Part shown: positions 1 through 11,447 of the stretch, piece after piece
How positions within the stretch are numbered: position 1 is the first letter of the stretch
Layout of the letters: the number at the start of each line of letters is the position of its first letter
DNA from: Echinococcus granulosus
Taxonomy: Eukaryota > Platyhelminthes > Cestoda > Cyclophyllidea > Taeniidae
Direction: 5' to 3'
Assembly (NCBI RefSeq): GCF_000524195.1
Contig: NW_020170436.1
Span: 62,234 to 81,691, forward strand
Length of the DNA stretch: 19,458 nucleotides
Notes under the pieces: model-generated
The model's database searches: none
What the model saw: only the letters and a program-made list of their open reading frames with translations
What the model was told of the DNA's origin: nothing
Translations under genes and position numbers: made by a program

Positions 1-1835
1 GAATTTGTGTTTAAAAGTCAAAAAAAAAAACAGGTAAAAACTTCTATTTCACAGCTTTGTCAAATCTCCCCTCTCAAATGGGTAAGCGAAACCGCTTTTA
101 TTGCTACTAACTTGACTTTCCAACTTCAAATGCACCGCCTACGAATACTCGGAAAGCAGACCACCATATGAAAAAAAACTGTAAGCTCCAACTCCTATGA
201 TATAGGAAAGGGGGATAGTAAAAGACGGACTGAAAATGGACCGCTAGGGGGCGCAACTGCCTGATATTCCCTAACATTTGCATGAACAGCTGTAGAGGCT
301 TAGCTCCACTTACCTAGCTGTTTACTCTGGGGAGTAATAAAAAATCGCGCTCCATCATTAGCCAGGCAACCGACATAAGACATAAATGAGGATATGTTCT
401 ACCACTAAGTGGTAAAATTTGCCTTAATGAATTGCTAAAGCTTACCGCGATTAAAAATACTACTTGGTGGGAGACTTGTCGATCGCGGCAATTGCTTAGA
501 AATTAAAATGGCATCTTGGTGGTCCCCTAAATGAGACGACTTTGGGAAGCGAAATCAGGATTTACCAAACGTGGGAGATTGCTAAATTTCAAAAATCAAA
601 ATACGATTAACTGACGGAAGGAATGGAAGGATTTCCTAACGTAGAGAAGAAAAAGTGGGGGGAGAGAGGAGGAGGGGTGAGAACGTTAGTAACTGAGCTT
701 CTCCTGACCATTCCCCGTGTGGGCTATGAGGGTTGAGTTCCACAAGTCAGGTGGATTGGCCGTTGGGATTTACAGGATCAGCCACATTGTCATGGAAGTT
801 GCTAAGCGATTGATTGAAACAGGGAGAAAGTGAAAACCTACTTTTAATGTGGATGTAATTTGCTAACTCCTGTTTAGGTGTGCTGGTTTAGCTACATTTG
901 GGTGGTAAAATCGCAACAGGTTGTACTTTTCTCCTAGCGGCATGGCCAGAAGACCTTGCCCGTAGCCTCCCTACCCAGCCATTTTTACTCTAGTAATAAA
1001 TCATTTTCCCATAGCTGTATGTCTCAGCATGGAGAGATAGGAAAGACTCAAAGCTCTGCAATTATAAACTCGTAAATTCTCCCCAGAAAAGTACGTTCGT
1101 CCCGTCGAGTAATGAAGACGTAGGCGCCTGTAGAAAACTGGATACATTCTGCTGTGATTTAAAGAGGGAAGGGGAATTCTGATATCTCATCCGCATTCCT
1201 TTAGCGTTATGAAGAAGTAAAGAGCACAGAAGCTGTTGCAGAACGCCCAACAAAACCGGTATGGATATAATTCAGTACATCGTCTTCAAGGAATCAGAAA
1301 AATAATCAGTAGGCACCCCTTTCTGGGACTGTAATCTCTTCCTGTTAGCGTATTTTCCCCGAATTCTAAAGCTTCAATAAGGTATGAGTGGGGATTTCAT
1401 TAAAGGAGGCATTTTGTGCCCTTACTATTGCGTAACTTCGGACTCAGGATAGTCTGCATTTATGCGGACTCAATTAAGAAGAGCTGACTTCAAAACTGAG
1501 AGGAAAGACACAGTTTTGCCACCATATTACAAACAAATTATCAGACCGGGTTAATTTGGAGGAGAACAAATGGAAAAAGCCAACAGAGGGAGAGGAACGC
1601 GATTTGTGCGAGAGAAATTGGAGTGGACATAGCCTTGGACGCTCCATCCCTAACTAACGAAAAAAACGGCTGCCCAATCGGGAGGTCCCTTCTACATTAT
1701 TTAGCCAGCCCATGTGTGAAAGTGACTAAACTGCACGATAGACACTGATCTATCCAGCTGCTAAGGCGATGGCACGTCTACAAGGGACGAATCTGAATTT
1801 GAAAAAATTGGAGATGGGAAAAAAGCATCACTCTT
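1..1835. other. Non-coding stretch, no gene seen
   Basis: I see no gene here; the longest open frame is about 60 codons, as expected by chance. Minor landmarks are an A-tract near 21-30, a small palindrome TACCAC-TAA-GTGGTA at 400-414, and an uninterrupted G-rich purine run at 657-677. Likely intergenic or intronic DNA. Confidence 0.6.
657..677 (+). other. G-rich polypurine run
   Basis: Twenty-one consecutive purines, starting with six Gs and ending with four, with GG pairs between them. They sit in a wider purine-rich patch from about 643. Such runs can form triplex or two-tier G-quadruplex structures. No function is implied by position, since no gene start is nearby. Confidence 0.5.
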
Positions 1836-1861
1836 ATGGCTCGACCATTAGTCCGTTATCC

Positions 1862-2106
1862 TCTATTCATTCACTCAAAATCAATTCATCCAACAATCCA
1901 TTCGAGCACCCACACATCCACCAATTCACGCTATAATTTATCCCGACTAAGCACTCGTCCCACCCATCCATCCATCACTCAGCACATGACTTCATGCACC
2001 TATCCACTCGTCCAGCCTGCAGTCCCTCATTCAGGCATACATTTAGCCACCCGTCTAACGATCCGTCCGTATATCCACCCACCCACGCAACTCGCCTTCG
2101 TCCATC
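1862..2106 (+). repeat. Degenerate CATC/CCAC tetranucleotide array
   Basis: The sequence is dominated by imperfect four-base units such as CATC, CATT and CCAC, best preserved near 1965-1977 and 2076-2084. It is an old, decayed microsatellite or minisatellite. An open frame of 169 codons starts at 1836 and runs to 2345. Its product is a His/Pro/Ser/Thr-rich string that simply follows the repeat, so I do not call it a gene. A related array in the opposite orientation lies at 16091-16277. Confidence 0.8.
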
Positions 2107-3050
2107 CCCAGAGGGGACAAAAAAAGCGGCCACGGTGCTGCCTTTATTATTGGTATGTTGTAATTAAATCAACCTCCGCCTCCTTTTTTTCCTTTTCACT
2201 GACGAAAGATTCTTTCGCATTGCCTTTCCCCACCTTCAGCGTTGGTTGGATCAAAGTCCTGCCTCAAGAACGAAGTTCTCACTTACTGATCGCCATGTCA
2301 GACCTGTCAAGGGTAACCCTCAGATCCCATAGTTCCTCCCTTTAGTTATTCGGATGACGATAGCACGACGCCCATTTGTGGTGCAAATGGCCTTCTGGCA
2401 AATTCATGATTTTCATGTGGGCGGAGGACATTTGCTGCAGCTGTTTCCGCCTGTGACCTCCTGTCTCTTTCAAAACAATCAAATGGTGCCACCACTGGGG
2501 CGTAATTCAAGAGTGGCGCCCGCCAAAACAAGACGGTAAGTCCGCAGGCAATGGAAGTCCTGTCACGGTAACGGTACCACGAATCGTAGCGAATGGCTTG
2601 TCCTATGGTACGCCGTCAACTGACGAGTGCACCGTGCGTGGGCCAGTCAAGTCCACGAATTGAAATGCCAGGCAACAGCCTTAATTCATGCGCGCTGGCC
2701 TGCGTGTGTACCACTACACAAACAGTCTGTAATGGTAACTGAAGTGTCCTTTCAACATCGGCGTCACAAAACAATCTCCACCTACAAATGTTTGCTCACA
2801 CTTGCAGAGGACCACAAGCACAAGTTTTAAGGCACGGCACTCGTGACGAGACGTGTGTCCACTCATTGGCGAGGCACCTGATTGAAGGAGGCGCGTGGTT
2901 TAAAGAAGATCGACCGTATGTTTGTCGGTAGCGATTCTAGCCCTGGCGGTTCTGCCCCAGGCCTATAGCCTCGGCAGTCGGTTTTGGATACATTTAGCCA
3001 GTGCGTAAAATATCTACTGATCCTTGATGATTGACGTATAATCTAGCACA
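2107..3050. other. Non-coding stretch, no gene seen
   Basis: Small overlapping open frames of about 61 codons occur on both strands around 2346-2539, and one of 67 codons at 2627-2830. None has a recognisable motif or consistent codon bias. The part nearest 3050 could hold more of the decayed mariner element, which should extend upstream, but I cannot recognise it. Confidence 0.5.
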
Positions 3051-3332
3051 AATCCGAAAATGAACGAATCGTTTGTACCAATAATTAACCGGTCTTTTCA
3101 CGAAGAGTTAGCCCACACTGGGTACCAAAGTGGCTTCCCACTTTGACCAGTACTGGAGACTTGAATGCTACAGTGAATTGAAGGAACCTTGGTGACAGAG
3201 AAGATAAGGATGCTATGAATTGTATACCCGAGTGATTTTCACCTCGATGAACATCCAGAAGAATGCCTCAAAGCTCAGTATTTCAGTACCGATGACGAAG
3301 TTGAGGAGGCTGTCCCAGAGTGGTTCAGCTAA
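3051..3332 (+). pseudogene. Mariner transposase remnant (C-terminal part)
   Basis: Reading frame 3 contains the block YPSDFHL (about 3225-3245), then ECLKAQYFSTDDEVEEAV and PEWF ending at a stop at 3330-3332. This matches the usual C-terminal layout of mariner transposases, where a PSD(F/Y)HLF block with the last catalytic Asp is followed by a (K/R)G-x-x-F-x-(S/T)DDEV-x-EAV-x-(E/D)W(F/L) segment. Further upstream in the same frame, NRSFHEELA (3087-3113) resembles the stretch before the HxDNA motif, at about the spacing expected. Four in-frame stops between the blocks show that it is dead. The family protein has about 345 residues, so most of it is missing or unrecognisable. The family is a cut-and-paste DNA transposase. 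The assignment rests on motif memory, not on a search. Confidence 0.7.
3117..3151 (+). repeat. Hairpin inside the mariner remnant
   Basis: CAAAGTGG (3126-3133) and CCACTTTG (3138-3145) form a perfect 8-bp stem with a four-base CTTC loop. Outer arms ACTGG (3117-3121) and CCAGT (3147-3151) extend the pairing around a small bulge. It lies within transposase-derived sequence and is more likely fortuitous or a rearrangement scar than a regulatory site. Confidence 0.5.
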
Positions 3333-3589
3333 GGTGATAAACTCTTTTTATATCTAAGCCTTTTAGATAAAAATAAGGACCAAAATACCCCGGTTTTATT
3401 CGACCATCCGTCGCAGTCATACCCCTTCTCCATATCAGGCGAATGACACAACGATGAGTGTTTCTGTGGCTGATACGAGCACCACCTTTTAAAGTCAAAA
3501 ATCTCGGTCACGTCCTTTTGATATTGTTCTCAATGCTCGCCTTTCTGATTCGACTAAAGAAAGAACCTTCTGTTAAAATTTGACAGCCA

Positions 3590-3724
3590 AACTCTTCGTT
3601 TTGGCTTCGTGGACATTTAAGGCTCCGCCCTTCTACTTCCACTAGGCGGTATGTCCTCCAGACCATGCCGGAATTCCCCCAGCCCTTCTGTACGCCTGCA
3701 ATGCACTTTCTGCCAGAGCACTAC
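3590..3724 (+). repeat. Dispersed repeat, copy 1
   Basis: It begins AACTCTTCGTTTTGG and aligns without gaps to 4435-4569 over 135 bases, with about 91 identities by hand count. Similarity continues more weakly to about 3765. Its first 80 bases also match 16361-16430. One frame stays open through this copy, from before NSSFWLRGHLR to a stop at about 3834. In that frame GHLR and PFC...MH.LPE.Y agree between copies 1 and 2. It starts about 250 bases after the mariner remnant. I do not recognise the family; a retroelement terminal repeat or a transposon coding fragment are both possible. Confidence 0.75.
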
Positions 3725-3880
3725 GAATTTGTTTGCTTTCAGAGAAGACGTGAGACGCTACATTGGTGGCAACGGAAAACGAATTCGATCCCAAAGAAGA
3801 TCAGATTCAATTAATATAATCATTATCAAACCCTAACTTTACGAAAGGGTACATGCTGCGGATGAAAAAATCTGTGATGA

Positions 3881-4108
3881 CCCCTGGCAGAGGGGTCGGA
3901 AACGGCGTCTACCTTCGGCATCTACCCTAATCCCGTGTTCTGTAGGAAAGCCATTAACAACTGCTGCAACACTAGTCGTGAACGATCGGCAAAAGTTCGT
4001 TACAGAGCTGTCAACGGCACCTACATGAAGGTGTCAATGAAGTCAGCACGCGATACCTTCTCCTATGCCGCTCTAGGGGCCGGATTGAACCCAGACAGAA
4101 CACTGTAG
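3881..4108 (+). other. Open 75-codon stretch, possible exon or element fragment
   Basis: This frame is open from just after a TGA at 3878 to TAG at 4106-4108 and has no ATG at its start. By hand count 45 of 75 codons end in G or C, above the surrounding sequence. Inside it, CCCTAATCCCGTGTTCTGTAG (ending about 3945) looks like a good branch point plus splice acceptor. It is followed by an open stretch with paired cysteines (NNCCNT), so a true exon could begin there. No strong donor precedes the stop. It lies between repeat copies 1 and 2, so it may instead be the interior of one element. A second open piece in another frame (4236-4370, 44 codons, with HFDGWHFGSW) follows. I recognise no family. 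Confidence 0.25.
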
Positions 4109-4434
4109 CGAGGAGGAACAGAGGCAAGACCTTTTCCCGACGAAACTACTTTGAACCTCATTCCTCATTAAATGACCGCTTTTGGGCCAGTGCTACCCTA
4201 TTCCCTAACACAGGATGCAACTCCAGATAGAGTAGAATCGCCAAGAGGAGCCAGTGAAGTTGCTGTCATGTATCATCTCAGCTACACGCCACTTCGATGG
4301 CTGGCACTTTGGCTCGTGGGTGTTTCATCACGGCACCGATTACATTGTGATGGCTGACGAAGGAGATTGACCAAGGGCAACGCCGAGGACGACGCTCAAA
4401 AGGAGAGGGGAACTGTGCAATAATCAGTTAGTTC

Positions 4435-4569
4435 AACTGTTCTTTTTGATCTTGCGGGCACTTAAGGTCCCACCTTTGTACTTCCGCTGGGCAGAATAGT
4501 CTCTCGCCCATGCCAGTGGCACTCCGACCCTTCTGTGCATCCATAATGCATATTCTGCCCGAGTATTAC
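4435..4569 (+). repeat. Dispersed repeat, copy 2
   Basis: A direct repeat of 3590-3724, starting 845 bases downstream in the same orientation. Similarity runs on weakly to about 4608. In the frame shared with copy 1 it reads GHLR, then later PFCASIMHILPEYY. It carries a TGA before GHLR, so it cannot be coding now. The pairing with copy 1 resembles terminal repeats of a roughly 1-kb element, but I see no clear primer-binding site, TG...CA ends or target-site duplication. Confidence 0.75.
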
Positions 4570-4609
4570 ATCTTCTTTCGGCTTAAGGGAAGTCTCGGGC
4601 CGCCACACT

Positions 4610-7100
4610 TCTTCTGACCTTAAAATTAGCTTTATTTCAAAGGGCGGAGATGGTGATGCTTTTAGAAACCAAGTAACTTCCTTTCACAGATGATTATACA
4701 AAAAAATTTCCACTTAAATTCACCGCAATTTTAAAGCACCAAGGAAAGAGGACACCCAGTTGCTCAAGAACTATTTAAAATGGGGGGAAGGATTAGAAGA
4801 TTGACTAAGGCACAAACAAGACGAGATCATGAAGAAGGATTACTGATGGAAGAAGAAGTTTCTTTACACCAAGAATTATTTGGCAACGGTATAGCTCTCA
4901 TGGTAGTCCCCTTAAGACCTAAACCTCATGCATGATCCTTATACCTTACAATATTCGCCTCAATCCTACAATCTCTAGCAGTGTAGAGAACTCGAAAACC
5001 ACATTAACGCCCACGCAAAGCCACACTTGAAATCGACATGTATGAATTAGCCTAACTCGATAAACAACAGTCCAAGTCACTGTAAACGGTTCTATTCACA
5101 CGGAGAAACAAACCAGAGCGGTAAACAGGTGAAGAACCACCTTCCGACTAATCGTAGACGGAAGGACTACACGTCGGCGTTAAGCTACAATGGCGTCAGA
5201 CGAGACTTGGAGGAAAAGAGAGGGAATGCCTTCTTAGGCAAGTGTAAAATGAAACAGTGAGGTTCTGACTGAAAAAGTCAAATCGCAGACTCGGAAAGCC
5301 ACCAGATGCCAAGAATTAACATCGTCAGCCACTCAAATTAGTGCTGCACGAACTGGAATGCCCCATCCATCGTTAGTGTGGAGTAGGATGCCCTTAGCAC
5401 CCACTACTGTGGAGGAATTTAAAAGTTCCTGTTTGACACGAAGACACCTATCACCCCATTATCAACCTAATGAGAAGAAGTAGGATTTCGCTGTTAGGAA
5501 ACTACTTTAAAACCAATTGTTTAGGATTCCTTAATCCTGCCAAATATTGCAAAGTGAAAGGATAAGTGAGTTGAACGTTTGACTTCTGCGAAGGCGGATC
5601 CCTCGAAACGCCCAATCAAAGGGACTCAAACCACGTACTTCAAATAGTCCAATTATGTCCAACTTTGCGACATAAATATTGTCCAGTTATTATATTTTTT
5701 AAAAAAAAGCGTTACAAAGTGAAAGCGCCCCATAAAGTAATCAAGCATGAGAAGGGGATTTATGGGGTAAAGGCGTTTATGACCCTCCGCTTTTAAAGTT
5801 TACCCCTCCCCAGTGCTATCAAGGTATTTTTTGCCCGAAAAAAAAAACACGCAAAACCTTTTCATGTTTTACCCGAGCTTCAAAGCCGAAATTACCCATT
5901 TGTCAAGGTGTTTGGTCATTTTCGAAAGGCCTTGACAGTCAACGAGAGAGATGACAAACGTAACGGAGTGTGTTGAAGATTAATTAGTTGACGCCGACGG
6001 GACAGAAAAAAGCGGCGGAGTGGAGACTAGGTGTTGGAGCTTGCAAAAGAAAATTATTGTCTACGTCAAAACGGTTCAATTAGAAGCAAGAGGGTGAACG
6101 CAGCAAAGGCCTGAAAAGGGATATCAGGAAGCGATTATTCCAGTGGTAATCCACACACTGAGGATCACGACGAGGCGGGTTATGGAAAGAGAGCTGACGT
6201 TCTCCAGCGAATCTTTTTAGCGAGTCCTGAGATTCTCCATGGGGATGTTTATGCCACCCATGCCTATTTACCAGGAACCCAATCCCTCTGTAAGCTAACG
6301 ACAGATGCAAGTCCGGTTTCCAACATCAAGACGGTCGTCAGAGGTGACTACGTATTCTCGACCCGCAGATCGGAGGAGATGCTAGATGCTACACACACAT
6401 GATTGCATCCCAAACCGTTTCCACCGTGATGAAACGTTGACCGATCCTTGCTAATCATTGAGCGGTCAAAATTAGACGAGGTCTGTACAGCCGGACGACT
6501 TCTGCTTCCTTAAGCGGGTATTCTTACTTTCCTAGCAATTTGTGCGCCATGACAGCGACAAAGCTCGTTCTCTCCTTGATGCCACCTTGAAAAAGCTCGT
6601 CCACTGGAACTATTTATAAAAATAACATCCATTCTGTTCAATGGCAGTGATAGCTGGAACACCAGACACCAGAAAACACCCAGACAGCATCATCCTTTAA
6701 GGGATTGAGAGCTATGGCAAACTATTTCTTTCTGGATTGGGGGAAGGGATTAATATTTCAACCTTGGCGGAGAGTAGCGACCAGCTCTCTCAAAAAACCA
6801 GATTTACCGACAGGGTGGGTGCAGTGGCACAGCAAACCAACTACCACTTCACAAACAAGAGAAATTCAAACAGACATACCTTAATCTTCAAAGGCCATCT
6901 AAACAGGAAGGAAAGGCAAGTTTTTACTTCTCAGCACTTGGCAATATTTTGCTGATTTAATTCGACGGGATTATTCAAATCATCTACGCAGACTAAAGCG
7001 TAAACCGGAGTCGATTTGGGCGGTAAAGTTGAGCTCTACGAAACACAAAAGCAGCGGCCAAAGGAAAAGGTATTCTTGTTGTGCATCTTTACGGTGGAAA
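4610..7100. other. Non-coding stretch, no gene seen
   Basis: There is no supported gene. A T6-A8 junction at about 5695-5708 and an A-run near 5839-5848 are simple tracts. The minus-strand open frame at 6080-6310 has no motif. A short piece at about 6546-6616 (RHDSDKAR...ATLKKL...W) faintly resembles the mariner catalytic-Asp region, but is too short to call. Confidence 0.5.
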
Positions 7101-8120
7101 AGGGGAGAAGCGGTCATTTCTCTATGAGAATAGCAAAAAAACAAGCAAGCAGCTTCAAATGAAAGAGAGAAAATGCCGCAAGCTTGTGACGCAATGGAGT
7201 TGGAGGAAGTGAAGGAGATTGTTTTGGATGGCAAAAATTATTCCCAAACAGAAGGAAAGGTGGAGACGTTCTTGCTACCAGTAGAGGTTCACGTGAGATT
7301 TCTTTGGGGAAAAAGAAAACACCTCCGTTTACATGCAAAAGGGGAATTGTATTACGCCTAATTTCTTATCCCAGGTTAAAGAGGCATCTCTAAAGTGGAA
7401 TACCGAGACGCCTTTTTCTCTAATTCCGCCAAAGGGTGCCAGAGGAGCTTCAAAGACGACCGAAGCGCAAATGACCGGAAGCAATGCACAGCCCACTTCG
7501 GTGCTTTCAGTGCATCTGACTGTCGTTGTAGTGACAGCCAGTTGGGAAGCAACAGCAACTGGGTGCCCTGGAAACGACACTCAAAAGAGAGTCGTGAACT
7601 ATGTAACATTTCAATGTATCCAAACATTTCATTTTATGGCAGAACAACCAGAGTCTTCGAACAGTAGGGAGCAGTGACTATCATGAAATCCCACCTACCT
7701 TCCATGGGTTTTGGCAATTCGACTGGCTCAGATCCAAACGCCTTCGAAGCCGGTTCCAGGGCCGAGGCCAACGGTTCAGCAACACGTCCACTTGTCCCAA
7801 ATTCGAGTAGACTTTGCACCAACCAGAAGCAGTCTGTAACAAAACACCACATATTTAATTATGGAAGTGATTGGCAACGCCTAAGACTATTGGATACCGA
7901 TTCTTGTGTGGAAGAAAAGGATTATTCGACCATTCTCCCACCATCTTGGTGGAGGGGGGGAAGCGGCAGGGAGGGGAGAGCATTTGTTTATAGCCACGGC
8001 CTCCCAGCCTTTCAGTGCAATAACAATAAAACCTCCCATGATAATTTTGCTTCAATGCGACTTCAGGAATGCCCCAGAGAGTTACGCGATTCCAGCTGAA
8101 TAAGGTGGATACCACATCCG
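7101..8120. other. Stop-poor stretch with overlapping open frames, no gene assigned
   Basis: Several frames on both strands are open over the same bases: plus 7333-7677 (114 codons) and 7395-7667; minus 7329-7580 and 7376-7627; then plus 7674-8099 (141 codons). A T-rich acceptor-like TAATTTCTTATCCCAG ends near 7374, ahead of the first. By rough estimate one open frame near 140 codons is expected by chance in a window of this size. None of the products shows a motif I recognise. Two or more frames being equally open argues for low stop content rather than coding selection. Confidence 0.35.
7938..7978 (+). other. Small hairpin followed by G-rich tract
   Basis: CCACCA-TCT-TGGTGG forms a 6-bp stem at 7938-7952. 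It runs directly into AGGGGGGGAAGCGGCAGGGAG (about 7953-7973) and more G. The G-rich part has at least three runs of three or more Gs and could form a G-quadruplex on the plus strand. No gene context indicates a role. Confidence 0.5.
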
Positions 8121-11100
8121 TGAGGGGGTAAGCGACAGTCAGCCTAGGTCGCTTGATTTAAGGACTAGAAAGGAAAGTTTAGAGGCAATAAAGGGGCTTA
8201 TTTCAGGCAAAGAAGCAATCATGGCTCCCATTACTGACAGCAATGATTGACGCACTGGAAGTTTATGATAAATTTCAATCCTCACCTTAGTCTTATAGGT
8301 CGTAAATACGCACCTTGAAAGCGAGGAAATTTTTGATAAGCAAATAAACAAATCGCTAGTTCAGAAAGTGCATAAATTTTTGATTGTACACAGTGACTTA
8401 AGGGCAGAGGTGGTAGTGGGACAGTTTTTACGAAGACGGCGATATTTTGTGCGGTTACCACCTGCACATGACATTTTCTGTTGCAGGTGGGCAATTCACT
8501 GGATCCACTCCTTTGCTAGGAGCACTTTCTCCCCAAGTAGGCAAACGACACCACTTCAATTGACACCGCAATTCGTTGTGTGTAAGCGATTGCAGATTTT
8601 ATTGCCACCATCCTAGGAGGGGTAAATGAAGAGCGAAAAAGGGCAAAAAAGGAAAAAGAGATGAAATGAGGGAATGACTGTGATTTTGCAGACTTATTGA
8701 TCAGTGGAGTCCCATGGTGGGACATGAAAGACTCGTCAGGGGAGTTGACACCTTGGTTATTTGAATAAAATGTTCTGCAACGACATGCTTTGAGATTGCC
8801 CAGGAAGGAAGGGGGAGTTTCACAAATGACAGGGAGGACAAAATATACTCCTAAAAGCACGACATTTACCTTTGGAATAAGCAAAAGGAGGGAGAAAATT
8901 TATTTCGCCGAGTGGTAAAAATCCCAGTTCCATACCTGCGCAGATATTTCAGTTTGCTAGCATCCGCAAACTCTGCAGCGGTCGTGATTCAAGGCTGGAA
9001 GTACTCCAGGATAATCAATGGGAATCAGAAAATTTGAAAGCTTGCTAGTGAATGGAAGGGTGGAGGTGCTTCGAAAGCATTATATCATTTAGTAACCCAT
9101 TGTGAGACTATCACACAAAACGGACGGTCTAGATGGGAGATCAAATGCTACAAGGATATGATGAGCCAGTTAAAGCCTAAAGAAAAATTAAATTCCTTTA
9201 AACAATGTGTACTGGTAAACACACTGTAGGCTTTGAAATACTGGAACATGTTTGGTGAATATCAGTTTGCACTGCAGTTGCCATGGCACTCTGTGATTTG
9301 GCCCTTACCAGTCAATTAAACGCGTGTTTTTGTTTAGTAAGTTATGGTTAATTCGAGAGGAGCGGACAGTTGAGTGGTGGACAAGCCAATGTTTCTGCCA
9401 AATTCCACCACAAATGATGGTAGAGGCGTCCTGTTCAACATCGGTGTGATTTCCTCTGGGTCTAGAGGGGTCACCTCAACCTCCACAGTCCACCACAGGC
9501 TGAATGAGGGATTGGTTGACCTCAAGGTCAAATATGACGCGCCGTAAGTCTTGCCAAGTATTACAGAGGTATGTGTGGACGGAGTCACTGCTTCTTTGGA
9601 AGCCTAATGAATCACTTTTCCGGTCCCAAAGTTGTAATTTATAAGCGCCAAAATGGAAATCTTTCACCCATCCAACATAGTTAAGGCTCTAATGAGCAGC
9701 AGCCTATATCGTGAGAGAATTATAGAGATTCATTACTAGAGTTTTACTAGTTTTGAAGAGCAGCATCTCTAGCAACAGCTAACGTGGTCGTTGTAAAATA
9801 GTGTTTAGATGCGTGAGTGCGGGTTCTGTCGAGCTTTCAATCTGCATCCTCAATGGGATAAAGACTTCAATGCGGACACCTTCGGTGCCGACCGGCTGCC
9901 AACTGAGTAGTAGTGGAGGCTACGGGATGGCCTGACCTTACGCCAATTATCAGCACATTTAAAATCCACTTGTACGGAACATTGGCCGATCCCGAGGAAT
10001 TTGGTGGGAGAGAGAGAGCACCCAAAACGTCCTAGAGTATTCGAGGATCAGGCCAGGAAAAGGACATCATTCTAGGGAGTCGAAAGAGGAGCGATTTCTG
10101 AGGTGGTAGGCGTCCCCCTTATTTCAAAGGTGGTATTAAGAGAACTTTTCAGATCTGCCGACATATTTTATACGCAACCCAGGACAGTAATTATCATATC
10201 ATCGAAACAAACTTGTTATTAGCTAAGATTGCCCATCCGACAAATTTCAGACATAACTCAGGCCTGAAGTGATTAATTACTGTTTTCAAAAGCATTAATC
10301 ATGCTGTAGAGGTGTGATAACGAAATATATGAGGGCGCCAATTAATCAGCATTCCAAATGATTTGATATTATGGGACGGCTTTTTCGCTTCAGAGACGCT
10401 GTCCACTCTTCATCATTCGTCAAAGCAAAGAAAAACAATCGGTTCGCTGCGATCAGGTCTCTAACGGCGCTGCATTTGAGAGGTAGCGCCAGCTCAACAC
10501 TCCTTATCCCAAGTCTAATCCTAAATAAGGATTTCGCGATTCACTGGAGCAGGAAATACTGTACACCTCGTTGGAACACTTGTTGTATCGTGTACAGCTT
10601 CCATTAGAGCCATTTGAACGAGTTCTGAATTTGAAAGATTGACCTTCAGAGAAAAATCGGAGTCGCTTCAACAGCAACAAGTCATATCAAATCAAAGGGA
10701 AGTGCGCAGGGACGTATTTGTTGAACCGGCAGGCAGCAAATCAAGCCCACTCCCAGTGGGTGGTCAATGTGGATGACGCGAAACGCTGAATTAATCATAA
10801 GCATGGAGACGACAAAAAGCGAGATAAATATCGCCTTGAGAATAGGAGAGATAAAGGGATCTAGAGTTGACTCAACATCGTCGAGAGATCAGATGTGCAG
10901 CGGTGTTTATGAAAGGCATGGGGATTCTGGAGAGCAGGCCTCCGGTAAAATGATTCCTCTGGCAGTTTTGGGAGTCGCATCAGAATAAGTGAACAGTAGA
11001 ACCCTCCAGACTGATGTGAAGTGTGATGGTGAATGGGCCAACTGTCTGGGTAATTAAATGATCACACTTAAAAGTGACATTTATAGCAGAGGAAAAAGCG

Positions 11101-11214
11101 ACTAGATCGCACCCAACGCATGGAGCTACAGCCAACTCTACCAGTTTGTATCAAAAAAGTGTGCGCGAAGCATGATCAAATGTTACATTGCAGGGGTTCA
11201 TTAATTTAGCTTCG

Positions 11215-11231
11215 CCGCCTTGTAGAGGCGG
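11215..11231 (+). repeat. Short GC-rich hairpin
   Basis: CCGCCT and AGGCGG form a perfect 6-bp stem around the loop TGTAG. There is no T-run after it and no adjacent gene end, so it is only a structural motif. Confidence 0.45.
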
Positions 11232-11430
11232 AGCAGTCACCTGCTCATCAACCCTAGGTTTAACTACAATACGAATCGTCCCTTCAGACCAACTGGATTT
11301 ATTACTAAAAGGGCATAAATTCGAAATAAGACGAATGTTGTAACATAAAGGTAATGCATTTCTTCAAACTAAAAAGTGGAACATGCCTCGAAACCCCACC
11401 TCTTCCCGCCGTCCCTCTTTCCCACTCACT

Positions 11431-11447
11431 TATATATGCATACACAT
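11431..11447 (+). repeat. Alternating purine-pyrimidine tract
   Basis: TATATATGCATACACAT alternates without a break for 17 bases. It is a short decayed TA/CA dinucleotide repeat. Confidence 0.5.

Noticed and set aside
1836..2345. Longest open frame in the window, 169 codons with an ATG
   Set aside because: Its His/Pro/Ser/Thr-rich product is a direct reading of the degenerate CATC/CCAC array, and the remainder has no motif or codon bias.
4082..4091. Minus-strand GGTTCAATCC resembling a tRNA or SINE B box
   Set aside because: No matching A box at the expected distance, no cloverleaf and no terminator-like T run, so a tRNA or tRNA-derived SINE is unsupported.
9334..9667. Two overlapping minus-strand frames with protein-like composition
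   Set aside because: No acceptor or donor pair fits either frame, and no domain is recognisable.
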